From assembly GCF_051233685.1 (NCBI RefSeq), contig NZ_JBAMMY010000185.1:15670-79669 (forward strand): a DNA stretch of 64,000 bases, given 5' to 3'. Source of the stretch: RPRI01 sp051233685. Its GTDB lineage: Bacteria; Desulfobacterota; Desulfobacteria; Desulfobacterales; RPRI01. Under the pieces are notes generated by a model. That model made no database searches, had not been told where the DNA came from, and was given only the letters and a program-made list of their open reading frames with translations. This document shows, piece after piece, positions 51,644 through 61,616 of the stretch; the first letter of the stretch is position 1, and each line of letters begins with the position of its first letter. The position numbers and the translations under genes were made by a program.

Positions 51644-54169
51644 ATGGGGCAGTGCCGCAACATAAAAAAACCGTATCCTGATATGAAAAATGAACAAATC
51701 CATAGTCCGGGTGTAATCACAGAATCCATCCGAGGTATCGTAGACCGCGTCACATATCACAATCCGGATAACGGGTGGTCTGTTCTTCGTGTTTTTTCTT
51801 TCGATAATCCCCACCAGCAGGAAACAGTCACCGTTCATCAGACAAAGGTTTTTGCAGGGGCCACGATGGAATTTCATGGCTCATGGACAACGCATCCGAA
51901 ATTCGGCCGCCAGTTTAAAGCCACAAAAGCAATAGAAAAAAAACCTGCAACAATTGCCGCATTGGAAAAATATCTTGGATCAGGGCTTATCAAAGGTATT
52001 GGTCCAAAGACTGCGCATAAGATTGTAAAACATTTTGGAAATGAAACTCTTGAGATATTTGAAAATGATATTAAAAGGCTCACGGAGATCAGAGGCATTG
52101 CTCAGCTGAAACTGAATATGATCTGTGATGCCTGGATTGAGCATCGAGCGATCAGAAAAGTGATGATGTTTTTACAGTCACATGGCATAAGCACTCTTTT
52201 TGCCGTAAGGATTTATAAAGAATACGGCGATAATGCCATTGAATATGTGAATGATGATCCCTACCGTTTAGCCCAGGATTTTTACGGCATCGGATTTTTT
52301 TCGGCAGATAGGGTTGCTTTAAGCATCGGTCTTGAAAAAGACAGCCCGCAAAGAATAAAAGCCGGGATCAATCACGTACTTGCCGCAAGCCGGGAATCGG
52401 GTCATTGTTATCTGACACAATCCCAAATTACTGCTCAGGTCAATGAACTTTTAGAATTAAAACTTGATGACCGGATACCTGATTATCTGGATCAAATGAA
52501 AAAAGATCAGCTGTTAATGGTTCGTGAACTTATAAATCCGCAAGGGATGGCCGAATCATGCTACTATTCAAAATCTTTATATTATGATGAAATGTATGTT
52601 GCCAACAGAATTTCGGATACGGAAAATCCTCCGGTTGCTGACAAAGAACGGATTGAGATCTGGATTAGCCGGTATTGTAAAGCAAAAAACTTTTCTTTAA
52701 GCATTGAGCAGGCTGATGCCGTCAAAGGTATAGTATGTGAAATGTTTTCTGTTTTAACCGGCGGTCCGGGCTGCGGCAAAACAACAACTACTATGATAAT
52801 CGTAAAACTGCTTGAAGCAATGAAGTGTAAAATTCTGCTTGCAGCACCAACAGGCCGGGCTGCTCAGCGTATGATGGATGTTATCGGAAACGAATCCAAA
52901 ACAATCCATCGCCTGCTGGAATGGCAAATGGGCCGGTTCAAGAGAAATGAAGAAAATCCTCTTGATGCGGATTTTGTTATCGTTGATGAATGCTCCATGC
53001 TTGATATCAGTTTGACTGCTTCATTGCTGAAAGCGATACCGCAGCAAAGCCGGATACTTTTTATCGGAGATGCGGATCAATTGCCTTCGGTGGGAGCCGG
53101 TAATGTGCTGCGCGATATTATAGCATCCGGTGCGGTCCCTTGTTTTGAGCTGAAAAAAGTTTTCCGCCAGGCCCAGGAATCTTCTATTATCCGTTATGCT
53201 CATCAGATTAATAATGGAGAAATTCCTCACATTGACTCCCCATTTAAAAAACCTGAAATATGGGAGCAAAAAACGGATTGTCTGTTTATGGATTCCGATG
53301 AGGCCACTAAAGAGCAGACAAATTTCGTTGCCAGGGTCAAAAGATTTCATGAATATCAACCGCTGAGGCAGTATAATACAACAGAAACCGAACCAAATCC
53401 GTACGAATTCAGAATAAATGAAACCGTAGCTCCCTACGAAACAGAATTAACCATTCCGAAAAAATTTCAGCATGTCAATCTGGAAGAAGTATTCAAGGCC
53501 GAAGGCAGGGTTGATGAATTGCTGTCTGTTTTAAATAAAGTCCATCCCTGGTCATCACTTCATTACGGCCTGTCAGCATTCGATGTTGTAAGGAGACTTT
53601 ATCTGGAATGGATCCCAAAATATTTTGGAGAAAAAACCGAGATACAGATTCTGTCTCCTATGACAAGAGGCAGCCTGGGTACGGTCAGCCTGAACAGGAT
53701 GATTCAGGAATCGGCCAATCCTGCACGGAAGGGAAGAGGAGAATTAAGTATAGGTGAGAGAATTTTAAGAGTCGGTGACCGTGTAATTCACTCCCGGAAC
53801 AACTATGATCTTAATGTTTTTAATGGTGATATAGGAATTATTCAGCAAATCGATACGGAGGAACTTACATTATCGGTTTCATTTTTTCCTGACGGCCGGG
53901 TGGTTGAATATACGCGCGATGCAATTACTGAGCTGGCCCTGGCCTATGCCATTACGATTCACAAATCACAGGGAAGCGAATTTGAAGCAGTTATTATTCC
54001 GGTTTTGACGCAGCACTTTAAAATGCTTTTTAGAAATCTGATTTATACGGGACTGACAAGGGCCAAAAAGCTGGCTGTTCTGGTTGGAACACGTAAAGCA
54101 TTAGCCATGTCCGTCAGAAATCAGGACACCAGTCAGCGGCAGACCTTGCTTAAGGAACTGCTGCAATAA
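51644..54169 (+). CDS. recD2: RecD2-like superfamily 1B DNA helicase with extra insert
   Basis: 841 residues, about 100 longer than usual RecD2. N-terminal OB-like part, helix-hairpin-helix LGSGLIKGIGPKTAHKIV near 106, then helicase motifs: I GGPGCGKTTTT near 373, II VDECSML near 447, III GDADQLPSVG near 473, VFRQ near 503, V-like LAYAITIHKSQGSEF near 767, and VI YTGLTRAKKL near 803. The extra about 100-130 residues lie between motifs IV and V (FMDSDEATKEQTNFVARVKR and following, about 546-640). It unwinds 5'-3' and acts in repair. Confidence 0.93.
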   Translation: MGQCRNIKKPYPDMKNEQIHSPGVITESIRGIVDRVTYHNPDNGWSVLRVFSFDNPHQQETVTVHQTKVFAGATMEFHGSWTTHPKFGRQFKATKAIEKKPATIAALEKYLGSGLIKGIGPKTAHKIVKHFGNETLEIFENDIKRLTEIRGIAQLKLNMICDAWIEHRAIRKVMMFLQSHGISTLFAVRIYKEYGDNAIEYVNDDPYRLAQDFYGIGFFSADRVALSIGLEKDSPQRIKAGINHVLAASRESGHCYLTQSQITAQVNELLELKLDDRIPDYLDQMKKDQLLMVRELINPQGMAESCYYSKSLYYDEMYVANRISDTENPPVADKERIEIWISRYCKAKNFSLSIEQADAVKGIVCEMFSVLTGGPGCGKTTTTMIIVKLLEAMKCKILLAAPTGRAAQRMMDVIGNESKTIHRLLEWQMGRFKRNEENPLDADFVIVDECSMLDISLTASLLKAIPQQSRILFIGDADQLPSVGAGNVLRDIIASGAVPCFELKKVFRQAQESSIIRYAHQINNGEIPHIDSPFKKPEIWEQKTDCLFMDSDEATKEQTNFVARVKRFHEYQPLRQYNTTETEPNPYEFRINETVAPYETELTIPKKFQHVNLEEVFKAEGRVDELLSVLNKVHPWSSLHYGLSAFDVVRRLYLEWIPKYFGEKTEIQILSPMTRGSLGTVSLNRMIQESANPARKGRGELSIGERILRVGDRVIHSRNNYDLNVFNGDIGIIQQIDTEELTLSVSFFPDGRVVEYTRDAITELALAYAITIHKSQGSEFEAVIIPVLTQHFKMLFRNLIYTGLTRAKKLAVLVGTRKALAMSVRNQDTSQRQTLLKELLQ

Positions 54170-54194
54170 TATCGGCATGTTATCTTCAAAGCTC

Positions 54195-54347
54195 TTATCG
54201 CAACAGGCAAATGTCATAGCCCTGAGACTCACCCATGACAAGATGGGCGTTTGTTTCCAGAAAGTCCATGCCCTGTGGCAATTCTCCCACATGGCTCATA
54301 TCATCGGATAACTGCGCATCACTCGTTGCTTCTCTCTTATTTGGCAT
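54195..54347 (-). CDS. Small hypothetical protein after the flavoprotein remnant
   Basis: 50 residues starting MPNKREATSDAQLSDDMSH with AGGAG eight bases before ATG; ends QGYDICLLR. It begins 14 bp after the stop of the broken flavoprotein gene, so it was probably the next gene in that transcript. No family recognised; the good ribosome-binding site is the main support. Confidence 0.5.
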   Translation of the reverse strand: MPNKREATSDAQLSDDMSHVGELPQGMDFLETNAHLVMGESQGYDICLLR

Positions 54348-54360
54348 CGCTTAGTCTCCT

Positions 54361-55658
54361 TTACAGAGCAAATTTGTTGTCTATAAAGTTTTTTACCTGC
54401 TCCGGTGTATAGTCCAGACATACGATAGGTTTTTTCTCAAGCTGCATGTTCCCGTTTACCAGTTTGACGGAAATGTTGCACAGCCAGTTTTCATTATCCC
54501 TTTTTTCAAAATCCGACCGGTAATGCGGCCCTCTTGTCTCCGTTCTCATCAATGCCGCCCGGCACATGGCTTCTACCATATCGATCATATTATAATTTTC
54601 AATGGCTTCTTTCCATTCCGTATTAAAAATTTTTGTCTTTGCAGAAACTATCATTCCGGGAAGGTCTTCTTTCCTGATCCGGACCAGTTCATTTATTGAT
54701 GATTCGAGGTTGGCTCTGTCCCGTATAGGTCCCAAAGCATTAAAAGAAGCCTTTTGAATAGCATGTCTTACCGTATGAGGACGAATCGGTTTATTAACCT
54801 TTCTGTTAAGGATTCCATGGATTCGCGCAAATTCCTTATTTACAGGTTGCCAGTCTATTTTTTTTATCTGTACTTTATTTGCGTATTCAACGGCCTTAAG
54901 TCCTGAAAGAGATCCTGCGCACCTGCTCATATCAATACTGCCGGTTCTTGCGCCTCTTGTGCCGCCACCTGAGGGGCAGAAAAGACCGGGTATCTCGGTT
55001 GCAAGATTTTCATCAACAACCGGATGTCCATTGGATTCGTACCATTCGGGAGCTACTTCAAGAAGATTTTTTCTGATGTCAAATCCGAACAAGTCCTTGT
55101 AAGGTTTTATATTGCGTTTGTACAGGTCTCTTAAGCCTGCAATTTTGGCATCCGAACGGCAATCAATTAAACTCCACCGTGAGGACCGCCTTTTCCTTCA
55201 AGGATTTTTCTGGCAACCTCACGCGAAAATAATCCCCTGTTCATTTCCTCTCTGGGGATATTTTTCATCCAAAAGTCACCATTCTTGTCGCATATATAAG
55301 TATAGTCGACATCATCAGCGCCGCTGAATCCGAATGGCCCCTTGTCTACCATAAGCAGATTTACGCCCTGACCAAATGCCTCCATGGCAGCCGATACGGC
55401 GGCAAAACCGCCTCCAAGGATAAGTATGTCCGTATCATATACTTCGTAAACCGGCTCGGGCACAGCAACAGTCTTTCCCTGAACCGGAATTTCCGTTTTA
55501 GTGTCTTTGGAGCCTGAGGCAGCACCGGCAAGATTGACCATGCCCATACTTCCTGCTATACCGCCGGCCAGAAGTCCGGCATTTTTCAAAAACTTTCTGC
55601 GCGATGTTTCCTTATTGTCCTTCTTTTCCTTTGTTGCCATCTTTATCACTCCTTTCAA
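54361..55658 (-). pseudogene. Tat-exported fumarate reductase/SdhA-type flavoprotein with internal deletion
   Basis: The 5' part (55658-55167, 163 codons) has a Tat signal SRRKFLKNAGLLAGG near 20 and an FAD site DILILGGGFAAVSAAMEA near 79, then GADDVDYTYICDKNGDF, and stops right after GGPHGGV. The 3' part, in another frame from about 55160 to 54361, continues with KPYKDLFGFDIRKNLLEVAP, IPGLFCPSGGGTRGAR and the SdhA-type C-terminal domain (ALMRTETRGPHYRSDF). Roughly 150-200 central residues, including part of the substrate site, are missing. The break is a TAA plus a frame change, so it is a real deletion and not Sec recoding. Confidence 0.85.
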
Positions 55659-55740
55659 GAATCGAGAGTAAATCTATATGCGTCTGATTGTCTGAAGCTT
55701 GTTTGGCCATGATTTGAAAAAAGTGGATGGAATGAATAGG

Positions 55741-55968
55741 TCATTTGCAATCAAAAAGCTTTCGGACGTTTTGCATCACCTCAATTCCCGGTATCGCTTT
55801 GACTTTACCGCTTCTAACCTCGTCGCGACGTTTTTTTGCCTCGGTCAGCCAAATTGCACTAATTGATTCTTGGTCAAGACTTTCGATAAGTTTTTCGGCC
55901 AGAAGAGCCCTTGCTTCGCCGGACAAAGCCATGGCCCTTGTTGCTAATTCGTCTGCAGATAAAGTCAC
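55741..55968 (-). CDS. Addiction-module antitoxin-like protein (TIGR02574 type), orphan
   Basis: 75 residues: LATRAMALSGEARALLAEKLIESLD, here at 8-32, with the closing WLTEAKKRRDEVRSGKVKAI match the putative addiction module component family. These usually lie directly upstream of a RelE/ParE toxin. No toxin frame follows within the next 80 bases before the flavoprotein remnant, so it appears solitary. Confidence 0.8.
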   Translation of the reverse strand: MTLSADELATRAMALSGEARALLAEKLIESLDQESISAIWLTEAKKRRDEVRSGKVKAIPGIEVMQNVRKLFDCK

Positions 55969-56058
55969 AGCTCGCTCCTCTTCAATATAATTTGGTTTAT
56001 TTTACAATAAATAAGTTAAAGATACAAGTATCTTATTTAATTTGAATAGAACCGGTTC

Positions 56059-56250
56059 TTATCCGGTATATATTTCAATATCCGTAATTTGATCCACATT
56101 GAGATAGGGCTTATAAAGTAAACCTGAGTTTATCCCTTCACAATGAAATTGGACGCAGGTGCCCATTTGAACAAATATGGTGATCTTTACCGGCTCCGGG
56201 AAAAAAGGTCCTGTAACGATTTGGTTTGTTTTAAGTTCAGTAATTTTCAT
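56059..56250 (-). CDS. Short protein like the N-terminus of a helicase/ATPase family, probably a remnant
   Basis: 63 residues from ATG 56250, chosen because AGGA lies six bases upstream; an in-frame ATG at 56298 overlaps the peptidase gene. MKITELKTNQIVTGPFFPEP resembles the opening of larger SNF2/DUF3883-type proteins (xxGxxVxGPxxPEPV). Here it stops after IEIYTG. It may be a truncated gene or an independent small protein. Confidence 0.45.
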   Translation of the reverse strand: MKITELKTNQIVTGPFFPEPVKITIFVQMGTCVQFHCEGINSGLLYKPYLNVDQITDIEIYTG

Positions 56251-56272
56251 AAAAATTCCTGTTTCAGGTTTA

Positions 56273-57472
56273 TCAAATCGGGAACTTTCCGTTTTCATAA
56301 ATGGTAACGGTTTTCCCTGATTCCAGATTGGCTGTAACTCTTTTTTTCTCGGTATTAACCAAATCCCAGTGCAGAGCAGAATCGTTGAATCCGAGATTTT
56401 TCTTGATTTCCTTTGTAAGATTTTTAGGATTTCCGGAAAATGTATCCGAATAGGATGAACCTAAGGCGATATGACAGTTGCCAAAGCTTCCGCCGTAGTT
56501 TTCATCAAAAAGAGTATTTGCCATAAACTTTTTTATTTTTGAAAATCTTTTATCCGTTAAAGAAAACTCTCCTATCTTGTTGGCTCCCTTATCCATGGCA
56601 AGCTGATTTTTTACAAATTCTTCTCCTGTCTCAGCCTCAATTTTTACTGCCTCGCCTTTTTTAAACTCAAGCCGTACATTTTCAACATAATTGCCGCTCC
56701 GGTATGAAGGCTGATTGGCAAAATATACACCTTTTGTATTTCTCCAGTCAGGAGATAAAAACAGTTCAAAGCTTGGGATATTATGGCCGGATATACCTAT
56801 CCATTTTCTCTGATCACCGGGCGTGATTTCAAGGTCGGTATTTTCAGATTCAATATGAAATGTTTTTACACTCATGCTGTTAAGCCATTTTTTTATACGG
56901 GCTGCATCCTGGTATACTTTCTGCCATTCCTCAACTGGCGATTTTTTATTAAGAAAACATGCGGCGGCAATTTCATCTGTATATTGCTTTATGCTCAGCC
57001 TGGCATGCTTTGCCAGTTCTTCAGTCGGAAGCATGCACAAAGTCCAGCCGAAAATGCCTTCCTCTTCTCTTTTATCAAGTATATCCTTTAAATGCTTTCT
57101 TGCAACTGTTGCCTTGCCGATTTTTTTCGGATCAACTCCGCGAAGGTGAGTAATGGATTCCGGCGCATGGAGAAAAATACTTCCATTTATATTTTTGTAA
57201 AGTTCTTCTTCGCCCGGAGCTGTGAATATAAGCTGTTTGCTGTCTGCAATATCGAAAAAATTTCTTTCCATAACCGGAGTTACGCCAATTCTTAAAACCG
57301 GATTAATTCCAATTTTAAGCAGTTTTTCATTCAGGATTTCAGCAAGCCTTAAAGCAGGCAGATTAAATCTGATTAAAACAATGTCGCCTTTTTTATATTT
57401 TCCTGATCTGGCGGTCTTAAGTCCCCATATAAGCACATCAGCATAGTTTACTAGTTGTTTTTCCGTTAGCAT
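56273..57472 (-). CDS. M29-family aminopeptidase
   Basis: 399 residues. The M29 (AmpS/AmpT/PepS) fold is indicated by the acidic metal site in FKKGEAVKIEAETGEEF near 270, KIGEFSLTDKRF near 305, FDENYGGSFGNCHIALGSSY near 332 and ALHWDLV near 372. These supply the two-metal Glu/His ligands. It releases N-terminal residues from peptides in the cytoplasm. Length is normal. Confidence 0.9.
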   Translation of the reverse strand: MLTEKQLVNYADVLIWGLKTARSGKYKKGDIVLIRFNLPALRLAEILNEKLLKIGINPVLRIGVTPVMERNFFDIADSKQLIFTAPGEEELYKNINGSIFLHAPESITHLRGVDPKKIGKATVARKHLKDILDKREEEGIFGWTLCMLPTEELAKHARLSIKQYTDEIAAACFLNKKSPVEEWQKVYQDAARIKKWLNSMSVKTFHIESENTDLEITPGDQRKWIGISGHNIPSFELFLSPDWRNTKGVYFANQPSYRSGNYVENVRLEFKKGEAVKIEAETGEEFVKNQLAMDKGANKIGEFSLTDKRFSKIKKFMANTLFDENYGGSFGNCHIALGSSYSDTFSGNPKNLTKEIKKNLGFNDSALHWDLVNTEKKRVTANLESGKTVTIYENGKFPI

Positions 57473-57526
57473 AAATTATCCTTTAGGTTGTTATGGTATG
57501 ACGGATTTCTTATGAGTCCTTCATAC

Positions 57527-57772
57527 TCAATCTTTTAGAAAAAGCTGATGATACTCGGCTTCGCTTAAATGCTTTTTCATAATTTTTGTTATCATAGAAA
57601 AAATCTCTGAAAGTTCTTCATCGGAAAGCCTGCCGATTAATTTTTCCATCAGTTTATCATCTGAAAATTTTTGGAGATAATACTGAATAGTATATTCATC
57701 AGTTTCCCTGTCCATGCCAAAACCAACAAGGCCTGCGTATGTTTCGACAAAATTATGTGAATGTATTCCCAT
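57527..57772 (-). CDS. Small helical cytosolic protein, unknown
   Basis: 81 residues from ATG 57772 (AAAGGAA upstream; an in-frame ATG at 57793 is less well placed). GIHSHNFVETYAGLVGFG, then acidic helices (YYLQKFSDDKLMEKLIGRLS, DEELSEIFSMI) and a final HQLFLKD. No family is recognised with certainty; the composition suggests a compact helical bundle. Confidence 0.6.
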   Translation of the reverse strand: MGIHSHNFVETYAGLVGFGMDRETDEYTIQYYLQKFSDDKLMEKLIGRLSDEELSEIFSMITKIMKKHLSEAEYHQLFLKD

Positions 57773-57880
57773 AGTTCCTTTCCTTATTTTCAATATTTTA
57801 TATGAATAAAATAACCAACGGTCAATACAAGTTTTTCCTAATTCTTTTTTCCGTTCTAACAGCTGATTGGAAGAAGAACT

Positions 57881-59590
57881 TTATTTATTTTTATGCGTTA
57901 CGTTTCTTTTTGATGTAATAATTTGCTTAAGCTTTTCTTTTTTCGGGATGTCTTTTTCAACATAGATCTTATTTTTATTAAAAGGATTAACTTGCGTATA
58001 ATACATTAAAGTCGAATAAGTTGAAGGTGTCGGGGTAAAAATCTGTACCTGTTCGGTATTAATTTTTAACCTGTTTGATATAAACGACTTCATTTTTTTT
58101 ATTTCATCTTCATTGCATCCGGGATGCGACACCATGAAATAGTATGTAAGATACTGCTCTTTTCCTGCTTCTTTTGTGTGCTTATAAAACTTGTCAACAA
58201 ACTCAAGAAGTGAATTTGTTCCCGGCTTTCCCATCAGCTTTAAAATTTTTTCTTCGGTATGCTCGGGGGCAATTTTAAGCTGGCCTGATATATGATGCAG
58301 TATTATCTCTTTTAAATACTTTTCACCATTTATTTTGTCGCCAAGCAGAAGATCATATCTTATGCCTGATGATATAAATATTTTTTTGATGCCGTTTATT
58401 TTTCTTAAACTTTTAAGCAGTTTTATCTGCTTTTGGTGATCGGGTTTTAACATTGAACAGATTTTTGGGTGTATGCATCGTTTATCTGTACAGCTTCCGC
58501 CTGAAAGCTTTTTTTCACATTCAAATCCGTACATGTTTGCCGTTGGCCCGCCAACATCAAGAATATATCCCTTAAAATCAGGATGCGCCGCCAAAAGTTT
58601 TGCCTCCCTGATTATTGATTTTTCACTTCTCCAGCTTACTGTTGTTCCTTCATGCATCGAAATAGCGCAAAAATTACACTCACCATAGCAACCTCTGTGA
58701 GTCGGAATTGAAAATTTAATTGTATCAAGAGCCCTCACCTGCCCGAACTTTTTATGATATGGATGCAAATCTCTTTCAAAATTCAAATCATAAACAGCAT
58801 CAAGCTCTTTAGATAAAAGGTATGGAGCCGGAGGATTATGAACAAGATACCTTAAATCATGCTTCTGATACATGCCTTTTGCTTTTAAAGGATCATTGTT
58901 TCGGTAAAAAACATTAAACATATCAACGAATGCGTTTTTATCGACAAGCAAATCATTAAATGAACAAAGTTCAATATAGCCTTCGCGTGGCTTGTTTGAT
59001 ATATAGCAAATGCCCGGAATATCTTTTGCATCGCTGCCATCCCTTAGCCGGTTTGCCAGCTCGACTGTGGTTTTTTCTCCCATACCGTAAACAATATAAT
59101 CGGCTTTTGCATCAAATATTATAGATTTACGCAAACGGTTTGACCAGAAATCATAGTGCGGTATCCGTCTTAAGCTGGCTTCTATTCCGCCAAGAACTAT
59201 GGGTCTTGTTTTTTTGAAATATTGTCTTACAAGATTTGAATAGACAATAACAGCGCGATCCGGGCGACGTGTATTATTTCCGCCGGCTGTATAATCATCT
59301 TTTTTTCTTCTTTTTTTCGAGGCAGTGTAGTTTGCAACCATTGAGTCTATGCATCCGCCTGTAATGCCCCAGAAAAGCCCGGGTTCGCCCAGGCGGCTTA
59401 TATCCGTTTTTGAATTTATATCAGGCTGAGCAATGATTCCGACGCGAAAGCCTTCTTTAATCAGCAATTTTCCGATTAATGACACTCCGACAAAAGGGCT
59501 GTCTATATAGCTGTCTCCTGTAACAAGAATGACATCCAGCGAATCCCACCCCAGTTTTTTAACTTCTTCTTTTGTTGTTGGAATAAACAT
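57881..59590 (-). CDS. YgiQ-family radical SAM protein
   Basis: 569 residues. UPF0313/YgiQ features: N-terminal IFIPTTKEEVKKLGWD-type opening, LGGIEASLRRIPHYDFW near 133, the radical SAM Cys triad in GCYGECNFCAI near 303, and a C-terminal SHPGCNEDEI and QIFTPTPSTYSTLMYYT. A cobalamin-binding-like N-terminal fold is usual in this family, but no methylation target has been established. Full length apart from a short C-terminal domain. Confidence 0.92.
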   Translation of the reverse strand: MFIPTTKEEVKKLGWDSLDVILVTGDSYIDSPFVGVSLIGKLLIKEGFRVGIIAQPDINSKTDISRLGEPGLFWGITGGCIDSMVANYTASKKRRKKDDYTAGGNNTRRPDRAVIVYSNLVRQYFKKTRPIVLGGIEASLRRIPHYDFWSNRLRKSIIFDAKADYIVYGMGEKTTVELANRLRDGSDAKDIPGICYISNKPREGYIELCSFNDLLVDKNAFVDMFNVFYRNNDPLKAKGMYQKHDLRYLVHNPPAPYLLSKELDAVYDLNFERDLHPYHKKFGQVRALDTIKFSIPTHRGCYGECNFCAISMHEGTTVSWRSEKSIIREAKLLAAHPDFKGYILDVGGPTANMYGFECEKKLSGGSCTDKRCIHPKICSMLKPDHQKQIKLLKSLRKINGIKKIFISSGIRYDLLLGDKINGEKYLKEIILHHISGQLKIAPEHTEEKILKLMGKPGTNSLLEFVDKFYKHTKEAGKEQYLTYYFMVSHPGCNEDEIKKMKSFISNRLKINTEQVQIFTPTPSTYSTLMYYTQVNPFNKNKIYVEKDIPKKEKLKQIITSKRNVTHKNK

Positions 59591-59829
59591 ATAAAATATA
59601 TTCGGAAACTTTTATGATTATAATATAAAGTAATTGTTGATAATATTTAAAACAGCGGTTCCATCTTGTTTTAATATTTATAAAAAATCCAATAATATGC
59701 TATTATAAACAAAACTGTATCAGATATAGATTCCGGTTGAAATGAGTTTTGTTGGTTCTGATGGACTTTTTGCCGGCCTATCTGGTCATCTGCTTGCTTT
59801 TTAATTTGTTGGTGATTATATTCGAAATT

Positions 59830-61608
59830 ATGAAAACGATAAACGAAAAAATACCTAATATTGAAGAAATTGAAAAAGAGATCGGCAGCTTTCTTTCAAA
59901 AAAGTTTGGCGGAACGGTCAGACTTGCTTCCACCGTACCTTTGAGCCAGGAGGAGGAGACCGAACGAACAGGTTGTTTGGGTAAGAACGATAAGAAATTA
60001 AATTTTGATCTGAAACCGGAAAGTCTTATATCTTATCTCGACCAGTATATAATCAGGCAGGACAATGCAAAGGCTGTTCTTGCCACAAAAATATGCACAC
60101 ATTATAACAGGATCAAAACTTTCAATTCATACCCCGATCTTGCAGATGACATGTTTTGCGGTGTTAAAAACAATGTTCTGATGCTTGGCCCTACAGGTGT
60201 AGGCAAAACCTACATGATAAAATTAATAGCAAAAAAGATAGGAGTTCCTTTTGTAAAAGGCGATGCCACAAAATTCAGTGAAACTGGTTATGTAGGCGGA
60301 GATGTTGAAGATCTTGTCAGAGATCTTGTAAGAGAAGCCGACGATAATATTGAACTTGCCCAGTACGGAATCGTATATATAGATGAAATAGATAAAATTG
60401 CGTCAAGCCATAATTTAATCGGAGCCGATGTTTCCCGAACAGGTGTTCAGCGCGCCCTCTTAAAACCGCTTGAAGAGACGGAAGTGGATATGAAGGTGCC
60501 CCATGATCCGATTTCAATGATGCAGGAAATCGAACGCTTCCGCAGAACAGGCAAAAAAAACAGGCGGGTCGTAAATACAAAGAATATTCTTTTTATAGTA
60601 AGCGGAGCTTTTTTTGATCTTGCCAAGATAATTCAAAAACGCATTGCCAACAATACCATAGGTTTTGGGTCAACTACCCCTAAAACAAGAAGCTATGCCA
60701 ATGTGCTAAAGCATGTAAAATCCGAAGATCTTATTGAGTTTGGTTTTGAATCCGAGTTTGTAGGCCGCCTGCCCGTGAGAGCCGTATTGGAAGATTTAGA
60801 TAATAATGATCTTTTTGAAATATTAAGCAATCCGAATAATCCAATTATCCTTGGGAAAAAGCTGGATTTTGCGGCCTATGGAATAGACATCAAATTTGAA
60901 GAAAAAGCACTGCGGATTCTTGCAAATCGCGCTTTCGATGAAAATATCGGCGCCAGAGGGCTGGTAAGCGCTATAGAAAAAGCGCTTATTATATTCGAAA
61001 GATATCTTCCATCGACAAAAATTAAAAAATTTCCCGTTACGGCAGATGCCATTGAAAACCCGAAAACCTATCTTGAAAACATGATATCGGCCCATAATGA
61101 AAAACAGGAAAAGCAATACACAGACGATTTTGACAGGTTTGTCGAGCAGGAAAAAGTATTTATCAGAAATTATCTGATTGCAAATAGCAACTCTCTTTCA
61201 CAAAGATATAATCTTACACTTACTCAATCGCGCATAAATCTGATATCCGATTATTATTCCTCTCACATTATGGATGTCGGCGTTATAATCCGGAAGATAA
61301 AAACATTATGTGATGAAATGAAAAATTTCGAATTAAAATTTTTCAAAAATCATGATACAAACATAGTCATTGAAGATGATGCAATTGATTTTACCCTGGA
61401 ACAGGTTGTTAACTCTTCTGTTAAGCCGGAAGATATTTATAATAAGATAAGTATAAATTTTGAATACGGCTTGAAACTTATAAAAGAAAAAACGGGGAAA
61501 AACCGTTTCTTTATAACACGCCAGGCCCTTATTGATCCTGATGCTTATATCAGCGATATTTTAAAAAACGGACTTGGTGAAACCGAAAAACAACCGGAAA
61601 AGGGTTAA
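59830..61608 (+). CDS. ClpX-like AAA+ ATPase without zinc finger
   Basis: 592 residues from ATG 59830 (MKTINEKIPNIEE). The frame is open to a TTG at 59749, but the added 27 residues are strongly hydrophobic and unlike ClpX, so I prefer the later start. Walker A GPTGVGKTYM near 120, SETGYVGGDVEDLVRDLV near 145, Walker B GIVYIDEIDKIAS near 180, arginine-rich GRLPVRAVLEDL sensor region and a ClpB_D2-small-type end. It lacks the ClpX Cys4 zinc finger and carries an insert after LLKPLEET. A partner protease is not encoded nearby. It is 8 bp upstream of ahbC. Confidence 0.85.
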   Translation: MKTINEKIPNIEEIEKEIGSFLSKKFGGTVRLASTVPLSQEEETERTGCLGKNDKKLNFDLKPESLISYLDQYIIRQDNAKAVLATKICTHYNRIKTFNSYPDLADDMFCGVKNNVLMLGPTGVGKTYMIKLIAKKIGVPFVKGDATKFSETGYVGGDVEDLVRDLVREADDNIELAQYGIVYIDEIDKIASSHNLIGADVSRTGVQRALLKPLEETEVDMKVPHDPISMMQEIERFRRTGKKNRRVVNTKNILFIVSGAFFDLAKIIQKRIANNTIGFGSTTPKTRSYANVLKHVKSEDLIEFGFESEFVGRLPVRAVLEDLDNNDLFEILSNPNNPIILGKKLDFAAYGIDIKFEEKALRILANRAFDENIGARGLVSAIEKALIIFERYLPSTKIKKFPVTADAIENPKTYLENMISAHNEKQEKQYTDDFDRFVEQEKVFIRNYLIANSNSLSQRYNLTLTQSRINLISDYYSSHIMDVGVIIRKIKTLCDEMKNFELKFFKNHDTNIVIEDDAIDFTLEQVVNSSVKPEDIYNKISINFEYGLKLIKEKTGKNRFFITRQALIDPDAYISDILKNGLGETEKQPEKG

Positions 61609-61616
61609 CTAATAAA

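Noticed and set aside
55092..55167. Possible selenocysteine readthrough joining the two flavoprotein parts
   Set aside because: The first part ends in TAA, the second part is in another frame, and much of the central domain is missing.
59749..59829. N-terminal membrane anchor for the ClpX-like ATPase
   Set aside because: It would need a TTG start or an ATG at 59761 without a ribosome-binding site, and a membrane helix is foreign to this family; it remains possible but unsupported.
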